Of a stretch of 64,000 nucleotides of DNA, positions 8,860 through 18,090 are shown piece after piece. Made by a program: the position numbers and the translations under genes. The notes under the pieces were generated by a model. It saw only the letters and a program-made list of their open reading frames with translations. It was not told the origin of the DNA and searched no databases. The DNA comes from Campylobacter sp. US33a (GTDB lineage: Bacteria > Campylobacterota > Campylobacteria > Campylobacterales > Campylobacteraceae): NCBI RefSeq assembly GCF_004378855.1, contig NZ_RYYL01000008.1:1-64000 (forward strand). The letters run 5' to 3'. How positions within the stretch are numbered: the first letter of the stretch is position 1; each line of letters begins with the position of its first letter.

Positions 8860-9168
8860 TAATAGTCCTAAAAATATAATTTTTATAATAATAGATATAT
8901 TTTATTAAAAAAATCTTGATTTCTACTTCAAATCATAAATAATAATTTTTATTAAATTAAAATAATAATTTTTAAATAAAATAAATTAAAATTAAAAATT
9001 TATTTAAATAGTTAAACTCATTAATTAACTATTTATATTAATTTAATATTTAAAATGATAAAATTATCTTTATATTCTATAAAAATGCTTTAGTATAGGG
9101 GCATATAAGCAATACCCCCCCCCATATTAATGTTAATGTAAATATTTAATTTTTATTTGGAGGATTTT
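8860..9168. other. Regulatory region upstream of the TpsA gene
   Basis: About 300 bases of almost pure A/T with no frame. The last 110 bases hold possible -10 boxes (TATAAA at 9078-9083, TATTAAT at 9125-9131), the C9 tract and a GGAGGA ribosome site at 9159-9164. Confidence 0.6.
9115..9123 (+). repeat. Poly-C tract (C9) upstream of tpsA
   Basis: Nine cytosines stand 45 bases before the ATG in an otherwise AT-only stretch. Runs of eight or more G/C are hypermutable in Campylobacter. If TATTAAT at 9125-9131 is the -10 box, the tract lies in the promoter spacer and its length would tune transcription; with an upstream promoter it would lie in the 5' leader. Confidence 0.8.
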
Positions 9169-12100
9169 ATGCCAAAAAAACTAAATTTAAAAAGACATCT
9201 TATACTTAGCTTTGTAGCAAGCTCTATGCTTTACAGTCAAGCACTCGCTTTACCATCAGGTGGAAAATTCGTTCAAGGTGGTGGAAGCATCACTAGTGGT
9301 GGTGGAAATATGAATATCCACGGTAACGGCAAAGATCAAAATCATGTCATCAACTGGGGTGGTGGTTTTAACATTGGCAAAGATGAAAGCGTTAATTTTA
9401 GTGGACAAGGACACCACAAATTCTTAAATCTTGACTATAGCAAAAACGCATCTCAGATTTATGGTCAATTAAACGGAAATGGTCATGATATTTTCTTAGT
9501 TAATCCAAATGGAACAATTATTGGCAACGGCGCAGTGATTAATACGGGGAAATTTGGTATTTCAACTGGAGCGATGAATGAAGCACAAATCAAAGAATTT
9601 GCAACAAGTGGTAAATTCTCTCCGGTTTTTTCTCCGGCTCAAAAAGGCACTATCACTATACAAGGTGATGCGATTTTAAATGTTAGTAACCTTCAGCTTG
9701 TGGGCAATAAAATCGTATTGAAAAGCGAAGAGCAAAAAAGCCCAAATATCACAAGCAAAGAAAAATTTGAACTCTTTGCAAATTCTATAGAATTAAACTC
9801 TGGCAATATCAAAGCAAACACAGTAAATTTAAATACCAACTATAATGAAACCTTAAACGGACAGATTCGAATCAATGGTGCAAATTTTGATACCACAAGT
9901 ATGGATTTAAACTCCAAACTCATCCATCTTGGCAATAGCACAGTTAAAAACGGCGATAATTTTGCAAAAGTAAATGCTAATGCCGAGCAAATCAATCTTA
10001 ACGGCACATTTAGTGCAGGCGATACAAACTTAAAAGCCACAAATATCATTGGCGATAATAAGGGAAATTTTGATATAAAAGGCACCTTAAGTCTTGATGC
10101 AAGTCAAAATATTTCTTTGCTTAGTACTACTTTAAACGCTACAAATTTAAGTCTTTTAAACGCAAATTATATCGAGCTTGAAAATGCAACACTTAAAGCA
10201 AACGCCTTAACATTAAATGCTAGTGGAGATAGTAGTCTAATTCGCGTTATAGGTTCAAATTTAGAAAGCGCAAGTTCTTTGGATTTAAATGCAAATGAAA
10301 TTAGATTTGGCAAGCATGAAAATCAAAATTCCACCATTAAACTTACAGGCGATGAAACTACGGCAAATATTAAAACCAACGATAAACTTGCTTTAGATGA
10401 TACGCAAATCACAGTTTCAACAAAGGCTACTTTAAACCTTGAAGCAAATAGCCAGCTTTCGTTTTCAAATTCGAGTTTTAGTGGTGGAAATAATAGTGAA
10501 TTTATGGCTAAAACTGCTGAAAACGGCGTTTTGATTTTAGAAAATTCAAAATTAGACAATCTAGCAAATTTAACTTTAACAGCAAATCAAATCAAAATTT
10601 CTAATGACAACACAGCACAAAATACCATAAAAACAAAAAATGCAACCCTTAATGCCACAGATAAAATCATCGCTAATAATGCAAATTTTGATATTTCAAG
10701 TGGTTTAAATTTTAGCGCAACAAATTACATTTATTTAAATGGTAGTAATTTTACACTCGGAAGCGATGGATCTTACATTTTTAGCGCAAATCAAACTAAA
10801 ATTGATAATGCGAGTTTTAGTGCCACGGGGGGGGGCAATCAGAATTTAGAATTTAAATCAAATGCAGAAAATTCGCAAGATTCTGTAATCGAAGTTAATA
10901 ATATTAATTTTAAAGATGAAAATATCGCAAATGTTAAATTTAATGCCCATTATCTAAACATTAAAAGTGGTAATATCAAAGCCGCTTCAAAGCTTGATTT
11001 TATAGGCGATAGAATCGATCTTGGTTCAAATGAAACTCTTAGCCTAAAAGCAAGCGAGTTAAAAGCAGATGCTAAGCAACTTTTTATCAATAATGCGAAT
11101 TTAAGCGGCACAAGCATTACTTTGGATGCAGAAGAAGTTATAAGCATTGATGGAGAAAAAACCACGATAGGAAGTGATACCACGACGACTTTGCAATTAC
11201 TTTCTAAAAATTTAATCGAACTTAAAAACGGCACTTTAAAAGGCACAAATATTACTCTAAAAGCCCTTAATGATGATAACACAAAGGGCGTGATTGATCT
11301 AAAAAGCGGAAGCATTGCAGCAAATGATAATGGCAAAATCGATCTTGATGCGATGGATATTAAATTTGAGGGTGCAAATTTATCTGCTAAAGAACTTGAT
11401 GCGAATGCTTTAAATTTGCTTGCAATTTCAGGGCAAGGCGAGATTAAAGCCGAGACTTTGATCTTAAAAGGCACTAATAAAATTGCCATTAGTGGAAATT
11501 TAGGCGATGAAAATTCAAATATCACTTTGGATACTAATGGACTTTTTGCAGTGAGCGGCGGTTTACTAAAAGCGAAGACTTTTGGTGTAAATGCTGGGAA
11601 AATCGACTTTAAAAATGCAAATTTAAGTGCAAGTGGCAATATCGACTTTAAAGCGCAAAATAGCATTATCATTTCACAAGATGCGAATAGTCAAACAAGT
11701 ATCACTAGCACAGGCGGAAGCTTAAATTTAGGTAAAAAAAGCTCAAGTAAAGCAAATGATGAAGCTGAAGTTGGCTTTGTGATCGATCTAAATGGCGGCA
11801 CTCTAAGTTCTGTGGATACTAAGATAAACGCCGATGAGATCAATATAAATGGCGCGACTATAAATGGCGGTGCTTTAGAGCTTTTAGCTAAAAGAATTCT
11901 TGCAAGCAGTGGAAATATCAATGTAAACGGCGATGCGTATTTGCTAGCTACAAATTTGATAGAACTTGGAAGCGAAGATGCCAAACTAAATTTTGTGGCT
12001 AAAAATATCAAGATCAATGACAAAACAGGTGAAGCTTATAATGCGTTTAATGGCGCAACTTCGGCTGTGATTAGTATCAAAAACGCTACTTTAGAAGCCA

Positions 12101-15100
12101 AAGAAAATAATACTAAAGGCGATATTATCATCAAAGGCGCGGATATTAAAACCACTCACTCAAATTCCATTTTCAAAGCTAAGAATATCACTTTAGATGC
12201 AGAAAATAAAATTGAAATTATCAAAGGCGACTTGCAAGCTGATAGGACTTTAAGTTTAGATGGTAAAAAATTGGTCCAAGTGGGCCTAAAAGATGATAGT
12301 GGGGTAACTATGCCTGTTTTAAAAGGTACTAGCATAAGCCTTATAAGTGAAAATTTAATCGATCTTCAAGGTGGAAATTTTACAGCCACAAATAATATTA
12401 ATTTAACCTCAAAAAATGGTAACAAAGGCACGATTTTATTAAGCGGTGCAAATTTAATAGCAAATGGAGAAAACGACGCAATCGCCATCAGCACTCAAGA
12501 TTTTCTTATGTCTGGTGGAAGCCTAAAAGCTAAGAGTGGCAATATCAAAGCCGATGCGGATAATATCATAGAAATCACAAAAGGCGCTTTAGAAGCGAAA
12601 AAAATCACTCTTGATGGAGCAAATCTTGTAAGCGTAAGCGGTGGGGAAAATGGAGCAAGCATCACTTCAAGTGATATAGAATTCATTACAAATAAATTGC
12701 TCGAACTTACAGCTTTAAGTTTAAGTGGAGAAAATTTTAAATTTGAAGCCGATCAGATTAATATCAACGGTGGAAGCATTATAGCTACTGGCAAATTAGA
12801 ACTTTTAGCTACAAAAGGAAGCGAGGCAAATAAAGGCGGAAAGTTAAATTTAAGTGACGGCGTAAATTTAAGCGCCAATGAACTTAACCTAAAAGCCAGA
12901 AACGATATCATCTTAAATAATGCAAATCTAAGTGCAACAACAAGTGCAAATTTACTTGCAAATAATTACATAGAAATGACAGGTGGTAAGATTAATTCCG
13001 CTAGCATTGTTTTAAAAGGCTTAGATGAGGGTAAAACACTAAAAGAAATTAAAATAAGCGGTGCAAAATTAGCAAAAAACGATAGCGAAAATGCCACTAA
13101 CATTGATCTTAGCGCAAGTCAAATTACTATAGAAAATAGCAGTGATTTAAAAGCCAATACTATAACTCTTAATGCCAAAGATAGCGATGCAAGCAAAGGT
13201 GGCGTAAAGATAGATAATTCAAGCTTGAGTGCAAATGATTTGACTTTAAAAGGCGATAATCACATTGTATTAAGCGGAATAACTTTTACCATTACCAATG
13301 CTTTAAAACTTCTTGCGGATAATTATATACAAATGAATTCAGGCAGTATTAATGCAAAAAGTTTAACGATAAAAGATAGCAACGAAGGCGAGAATTTAAA
13401 ATTTGTCGAGCTTATAAAAGGAGATATTACCTTAACAGGCACAACAGATAGTAAAGGTGCTTTTGATATCATCGCAGATCAAATCAATATCGGACAAGCA
13501 AGTGCAAAAGCGCAAGATAAAATTAACTTCACTTTAGAAAATATCACAGCAAATTTAAAAGCAAAAAATCAAATTTTAATTAATAACGCAGATTTTAGCT
13601 TACAAACAAGCACTTTTGATTTAAGCGCAGTAAATAAAATCGCCCTAGAAAGCACTAAATTCCAAAATGATACAAAAGATAGCACGCTAAAACTTAACAC
13701 TACAAGTCAAGAAGATGGTAAAGGTATCATCGTAGTTAAAAATTCGCAAATTAGTGGCTCAAGTCTTGAGGTAGAGGCTAAAATCGTTGATTTGCAAGGT
13801 TTAAGCATAAATGCAAACAGTTTGGCTTTAAAAGCGCTTGATAAATTACTTATTCAAGCTTCAAGTAATTTCACTATAGAAAATACCATAGCACTAGAAG
13901 CAACAAATAATCTTTTCATCAAAAATTCCAATATCACTTTTAATTCTGCTTTGCAAAATGGTGATAATGATAAGTTTGAAATCAAAGCTGCCCAAGTGCT
14001 TTTAAATACAGCAAATCTTACTTCAAAAGGTGGAAAATTTAGCATCACAGCTACAGATACAAGCGGACTTTTTAAAGCTAACAATTCGCTTATTGATGTG
14101 CAAGGGGGAAGTTTTGATTTAAGTGGAAAGCAGATAGTTTTTACTGCTGATAAATTTAGTAAATTGCATGAAACATTCAAAACAAGCTCAGGTGTTGTGA
14201 CAAATATTAGCGCAAGTGATTTTATTGGGCTAACAAATGTTAAATTTACTTTAGCAGGCAATGCAACATTTAAAGCCACAAATGATATCACCACAAATAA
14301 TGTTTCGCTTATGGCTGATTCTCAAACACTCAGTTTTGATACTAAAATTTTTAATGCAACAAATGGGCTTGCGGTGACTAGTGATACTTTGGAAATCAAG
14401 GGCGCTGATGTAAATTTTGATGACTCTATGCATGGAATCACTGTAAATCATTTTAATATCGATGCTTCGAATAAAATTTCTATTAATGGTGGATGGTATG
14501 TGATTAATGAGTCTTTAAAATGGCTAGCGACTAATCATATCGAGGTAAAAGGTGGCTCTAGGTATGATAATGTAGAATTTGCCTTTGGTAATACTGGAAA
14601 TTATATTTTCAGTGCAAAATATCAACAATACCAAAATACAAATTTTAATGGCGGCGTTATGTCGAGCCCAGATAGCAAAAATGCTAATGTAAAATTTGGT
14701 GTTTGGAGTGAAAATGGTGGTAGTGGCACTTTAACTCAAGCTGAATACATCAAGCTTGATAGTTCAAATATTTTTGGTGATATGGCAGATCTTAGCATTA
14801 AAGCTAAAACCATAGAATTTGGTGCACAAATGGGCGAAAGTTATGATCCAGCTAATATAGGTAATGTTGATTTGGAAGCTGATAGTTTGGCTTTAAATGG
14901 CTTTGATTTTAGCGGTATTGATAATTTTACCTTTAAGGGTACAAAAATGCTAAGTCTTAGCAATATCACTTTTACGGACATTACAAGCGGTAAATTTTTA
15001 AGTGATAATCTCATTAAATTAGAAAATATCACAGCCACTAACTCAAATATTGTTTTTGATAGTGCGAGAAATTTTGAATTAACGGGATATTTGGATATTA

Positions 15101-17748
15101 GTGGAGCTTCAACTCTTGATTTAAAAGCGGCAAATCTTTTCAAAGCAAATAATGCTAATATTATTGTAAATAATGGAAGCACCTTAAAAATCGATGGTGG
15201 TAAGCAAATTACTTTTAATACCAGTTCTTTAGCCGGAGAAGGCACTATAGAACTTAGCACAAGCAAGGCAAGCACAAGCGATCTTATAAGTGATGGTTTG
15301 ATAGAATTTGTCAATACTTTTGGAACCATAGGAACGCTTAAAGTTAGCAATGCAAATCAATTTACTATTATAGGTGATAAATTTACTACTTTTGATATCG
15401 AGAATGCAGACTGGAATTTAAGAAATAAAATCAGACTTCAAGATACTAAGTTAAGTATTGGTAATAAATTTATAGCCAATGCCGGAAAAGATTTTATTAT
15501 TAATAGTTCTAATATTGAGATGAATACCAAACAAGATTCAAACTTAAACGCAACAAATATCTATATGAATGATACGGTTTTTTCTTTACAAAATAGCACA
15601 GCTAAATTTACTTTAGGTAGTGATACAACAGAGCTTATTAAGTTAGAAAATGAAAATACTGAAGGCTTTCACGGTTCAAGTGATTTAACTGAGCTTAAGG
15701 CAAAATATATCCTTGCAAAAAATATGGATTTTAGTGGCGGTATGAAATTTAATGCTAGTGAAGCCATTAGTATGGAAAATGTTGATTTGTCAAATCCAAC
15801 CATTAATGGTTCTTATGATTTTTATGCTAAAAATTATATTTCTTTGAAAAATTCTACCATTACGGCGGTGAGTGTAAAATTTGAAACTATGGCGGATGGC
15901 AATACAGGTTATGGAGTTATTAATTTTAATAATGTAGGCATAGATATAAATCAAGGTGATTTTACTATGCTTGCAAATGAGATTAATTTCGAAAATACTG
16001 ATAAGAGTTATTCGGTTGATACTGCTAATATAAACTGGGAAGCTAAAAATAATATGACTTTAAAGGGCTTGGATATTTATGGTAATAGCGACTATACATT
16101 AAGCCTTAAGGCAGGCTCAAAACTTAGTGCTACAGATGTAGATTTTGGTAATAGTTTTGGTACATATGGGAATTTTAAATTTGATGCAAATTATTTGGTA
16201 TTTGATAAAGTGCATATTGAAAATGGTAAGGTTGCAGGCAAAGAGCCTCAGACTGCTTTTAACAATGTCGCACAGCTAGACTTTAAAAATGTAAATTTTG
16301 AATTTGCTGGTAGAGTAAGTGGGCTTGATGAAAGTATCACAATTAGTAATAATATGACTACAGCTTGGGGAAATGGCGGAAAAGACACTGATACAAACTA
16401 TACTTTCAATGAGCCAACTTGGAGTGATGGTACTTGGGATAAAGAGAAAAACGAATGGAGTGGCGGAACAAACGAAGACACTAAACATATCGTTGATGAT
16501 GGCAATGGCGATATAGGCGATGGTGGTAAATGGGAAGTATCAACAGACACAGGTTCTTCAAAAGGTGAAGCCATACAAGAAGGCGATAAAAATTATAGTG
16601 ATAATGTAAGTGATGGTGAAAAAGATAATATTGCTAATGACTCTAAAATTTCTATAGATAGTATCGAGAAAAAGGATATAGCAAAAGTGGGCTATGAAAC
16701 AGCTAAAGACACTGGCTTTGGAAAAGATATCATTGCTGGCGAATTTGATCCATTTGAAAAAGAAACTGAGTCAGGATATGAAAAAATAGAAACAATTAAC
16801 ATTGCTCATAATGATGAAGTTGTGCTTGATAGTAATTTTGGCGCAAAAAGGGCTTTTGATACTATTGATTTTAATAATAATATCAGCGATGAGGTGATTT
16901 TAGATGCGAGTGATTTTGATGCTGCGGTGCTTGAAGCTATTTTGGGCGATATATTAAAAGAGCTTTATAAGCTTAATATCGCCGATCTTGAAAAAGCTTG
17001 GGGCTATATCAATAATAAAGAATACGAAAAACTTGGTGCTTTATTTGGCTTTGATAAGGAAAAAACCGAAAGTTTAAGACAGAGTTTTGATTTCTTAGAT
17101 GCTTTTTATGGCAAGGGAGCTGGAGATAAACTTGCTGGTTTTGGCGGAGAATTAGCTAAATTTGATAGCAAGTATCAAGAGTTTAAAAAAGCAAGAGAGA
17201 GTGTGAAGGATGATACTTTTGGAAACGGTGGCATTATGGGTGAGTATAAAAATTTCGATGAACTATATAAAGCCTTTAGTAAGCAACTCGAGCAATTTAA
17301 ACAGTATATCCAAGATCTAAAAGATGGTAAATATGGAGAACCTGGAAGTGTTGAGTATGATAATGCCTACGCAAAATATGAAAATATGCATGCTAATTTA
17401 GAAAAAATGAAAAATTCTTTAGTAAGTATGTCAGATGAAATTATCAGTAATATCAATAAAGTTTATAGCAATAGTGGCAATAAGTTTTTAATTACTTATG
17501 ATGGAACTCAGATTGGCAAAGTAGGAGGCGTTGATATCCCAAGTTATGAAAAAGAACAAGGTGGTGGCGATGAAGGTCCAAATTCAAGAATTTTTGCTGA
17601 AGATAATATTTATGAAGAAGATGAAAATTCGGCACAAAATAGTAAAAAGGGTGAGATTAATGAGACTGCAGGTAAGCAAAAAGCAAGAATTTGCATAGTA
17701 AGTGATAACGCTAAAGCTATGAATCCTTGCTTGGCTCTAGGAGATTAA
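9169..17748 (+). CDS. Giant two-partner-secretion exoprotein (TpsA), haemagglutinin/adhesin-like
   Basis: 2859 residues from ATG 9169, four bases after GGAGGA; an upstream TTG is less likely. Residues 1-27 form a signal peptide ending in ALA. Residues 28-200 are the TPS/haemagglutination domain, with NPNG at 112-115 (FLVNPNGTI), which targets such proteins to an outer-membrane TpsB pore. Residues 200 to about 2400 are repetitive, Asn/Ser/Leu-rich beta-helix sequence with recurring LNANE, NISL and NITLKA-like strands. The last 450 residues are acidic and more helical. Cys2842 and Cys2854 near the C-terminus match the disulfide-loop anchor known from HMW1. A G9 run at 10827-10835 codes Gly554-556; nine keeps the frame open. 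No TpsB gene is in the window. Likely role: adhesion or aggregation. Confidence 0.88.
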   Translation: MPKKLNLKRHLILSFVASSMLYSQALALPSGGKFVQGGGSITSGGGNMNIHGNGKDQNHVINWGGGFNIGKDESVNFSGQGHHKFLNLDYSKNASQIYGQLNGNGHDIFLVNPNGTIIGNGAVINTGKFGISTGAMNEAQIKEFATSGKFSPVFSPAQKGTITIQGDAILNVSNLQLVGNKIVLKSEEQKSPNITSKEKFELFANSIELNSGNIKANTVNLNTNYNETLNGQIRINGANFDTTSMDLNSKLIHLGNSTVKNGDNFAKVNANAEQINLNGTFSAGDTNLKATNIIGDNKGNFDIKGTLSLDASQNISLLSTTLNATNLSLLNANYIELENATLKANALTLNASGDSSLIRVIGSNLESASSLDLNANEIRFGKHENQNSTIKLTGDETTANIKTNDKLALDDTQITVSTKATLNLEANSQLSFSNSSFSGGNNSEFMAKTAENGVLILENSKLDNLANLTLTANQIKISNDNTAQNTIKTKNATLNATDKIIANNANFDISSGLNFSATNYIYLNGSNFTLGSDGSYIFSANQTKIDNASFSATGGGNQNLEFKSNAENSQDSVIEVNNINFKDENIANVKFNAHYLNIKSGNIKAASKLDFIGDRIDLGSNETLSLKASELKADAKQLFINNANLSGTSITLDAEEVISIDGEKTTIGSDTTTTLQLLSKNLIELKNGTLKGTNITLKALNDDNTKGVIDLKSGSIAANDNGKIDLDAMDIKFEGANLSAKELDANALNLLAISGQGEIKAETLILKGTNKIAISGNLGDENSNITLDTNGLFAVSGGLLKAKTFGVNAGKIDFKNANLSASGNIDFKAQNSIIISQDANSQTSITSTGGSLNLGKKSSSKANDEAEVGFVIDLNGGTLSSVDTKINADEININGATINGGALELLAKRILASSGNINVNGDAYLLATNLIELGSEDAKLNFVAKNIKINDKTGEAYNAFNGATSAVISIKNATLEAKENNTKGDIIIKGADIKTTHSNSIFKAKNITLDAENKIEIIKGDLQADRTLSLDGKKLVQVGLKDDSGVTMPVLKGTSISLISENLIDLQGGNFTATNNINLTSKNGNKGTILLSGANLIANGENDAIAISTQDFLMSGGSLKAKSGNIKADADNIIEITKGALEAKKITLDGANLVSVSGGENGASITSSDIEFITNKLLELTALSLSGENFKFEADQININGGSIIATGKLELLATKGSEANKGGKLNLSDGVNLSANELNLKARNDIILNNANLSATTSANLLANNYIEMTGGKINSASIVLKGLDEGKTLKEIKISGAKLAKNDSENATNIDLSASQITIENSSDLKANTITLNAKDSDASKGGVKIDNSSLSANDLTLKGDNHIVLSGITFTITNALKLLADNYIQMNSGSINAKSLTIKDSNEGENLKFVELIKGDITLTGTTDSKGAFDIIADQINIGQASAKAQDKINFTLENITANLKAKNQILINNADFSLQTSTFDLSAVNKIALESTKFQNDTKDSTLKLNTTSQEDGKGIIVVKNSQISGSSLEVEAKIVDLQGLSINANSLALKALDKLLIQASSNFTIENTIALEATNNLFIKNSNITFNSALQNGDNDKFEIKAAQVLLNTANLTSKGGKFSITATDTSGLFKANNSLIDVQGGSFDLSGKQIVFTADKFSKLHETFKTSSGVVTNISASDFIGLTNVKFTLAGNATFKATNDITTNNVSLMADSQTLSFDTKIFNATNGLAVTSDTLEIKGADVNFDDSMHGITVNHFNIDASNKISINGGWYVINESLKWLATNHIEVKGGSRYDNVEFAFGNTGNYIFSAKYQQYQNTNFNGGVMSSPDSKNANVKFGVWSENGGSGTLTQAEYIKLDSSNIFGDMADLSIKAKTIEFGAQMGESYDPANIGNVDLEADSLALNGFDFSGIDNFTFKGTKMLSLSNITFTDITSGKFLSDNLIKLENITATNSNIVFDSARNFELTGYLDISGASTLDLKAANLFKANNANIIVNNGSTLKIDGGKQITFNTSSLAGEGTIELSTSKASTSDLISDGLIEFVNTFGTIGTLKVSNANQFTIIGDKFTTFDIENADWNLRNKIRLQDTKLSIGNKFIANAGKDFIINSSNIEMNTKQDSNLNATNIYMNDTVFSLQNSTAKFTLGSDTTELIKLENENTEGFHGSSDLTELKAKYILAKNMDFSGGMKFNASEAISMENVDLSNPTINGSYDFYAKNYISLKNSTITAVSVKFETMADGNTGYGVINFNNVGIDINQGDFTMLANEINFENTDKSYSVDTANINWEAKNNMTLKGLDIYGNSDYTLSLKAGSKLSATDVDFGNSFGTYGNFKFDANYLVFDKVHIENGKVAGKEPQTAFNNVAQLDFKNVNFEFAGRVSGLDESITISNNMTTAWGNGGKDTDTNYTFNEPTWSDGTWDKEKNEWSGGTNEDTKHIVDDGNGDIGDGGKWEVSTDTGSSKGEAIQEGDKNYSDNVSDGEKDNIANDSKISIDSIEKKDIAKVGYETAKDTGFGKDIIAGEFDPFEKETESGYEKIETINIAHNDEVVLDSNFGAKRAFDTIDFNNNISDEVILDASDFDAAVLEAILGDILKELYKLNIADLEKAWGYINNKEYEKLGALFGFDKEKTESLRQSFDFLDAFYGKGAGDKLAGFGGELAKFDSKYQEFKKARESVKDDTFGNGGIMGEYKNFDELYKAFSKQLEQFKQYIQDLKDGKYGEPGSVEYDNAYAKYENMHANLEKMKNSLVSMSDEIISNINKVYSNSGNKFLITYDGTQIGKVGGVDIPSYEKEQGGGDEGPNSRIFAEDNIYEEDENSAQNSKKGEINETAGKQKARICIVSDNAKAMNPCLALGD
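10827..10835 (+). repeat. In-frame poly-G tract (G9) inside tpsA
   Basis: Nine guanines within the codons for Thr553-Gly556. Gain or loss of one base would shift the frame about 550 codons into a 2859-codon gene and abolish the full-length protein. The state seen here is the open one. Confidence 0.85.
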
Positions 17749-17776
17749 GGCGAGTTTTTCGCCTTTGGCTTTTTGC
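17747..17776 (+). terminator. Hairpin terminator directly after tpsA
   Basis: AAGGCGA (17747-17753) pairs with TCGCCTT (17759-17765) around a five-base loop and is followed by a T-rich stretch. It begins inside the tpsA stop codon. Confidence 0.75.
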
Positions 17777-18081
17777 AAAATCAGCGGTATTTTTTTGTCA
17801 TTTTTATCATACTGAAGCGCTTTTTTGTTATGCTGAGTGAAATTTACTGTCATATTGAGCGAAGCGAAATATCTCTATGTAACAAGAAAGCAAATTGATG
17901 AAATTGGCAGTAAATTCAATAAAGATTTTTTCATAGAGATTCTTCGCCTATGGCTCAGAATGACAGTTTTAATGAGTTGACTTAGAATGATAGATAAACT
18001 AACTATAAAATAAATAAAACTTAAATATTAAATTAAAAATAACAAGATATATCATCATTTGAGATGATGGTTAAAAAACCA
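17749..18081. other. Intergenic stretch with palindromic repeat between tpsA and ackA
   Basis: About 330 bases without a gene. It holds the tpsA terminator, a large imperfect palindrome (17846-17967) with partial copies of its arm on both sides, and a second hairpin at 18064-18090. Confidence 0.7.
17846..17967. repeat. MITE/REP-like imperfect palindrome
   Basis: The left arm (17846-17879, containing GAGCGAAGCGAAATATCTC) and right arm (17932-17967, containing GAGATTCTTCGCC and GGCTCAGAATGACA) are inverted copies. About 28 of 34 positions pair, around a 52-base AT-rich centre. Shorter fragments of the arm (near 17797-17821, 17830-17845 and 17980-17995) flank it. Related GTCATTCTGAGCGAAGCGAA repeats are widespread in bacterial genomes. 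There is no coding capacity, so any movement would need a transposase in trans. Confidence 0.7.
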
Positions 18082-18090
18082 TCATTTTTT
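18064..18090 (+). terminator. Second plus-strand hairpin terminator before ackA
   Basis: ATGATGGTT (18064-18072) pairs with AACCATCAT (18077-18085) and is followed by T6 in the plus direction. The ackA stop codon lies in the right arm. On the minus strand no T-run follows, so it mainly blocks plus-strand transcripts from entering ackA. Confidence 0.65.

Noticed and set aside
10950-15350. Several long minus-strand open frames opposite the TpsA gene
   Set aside because: They mirror the Asn/Ser/Leu-rich repeats of tpsA, have Leu/Ser/Phe-only composition and no ribosome sites, and fall in the fixed antisense frame of a real gene.
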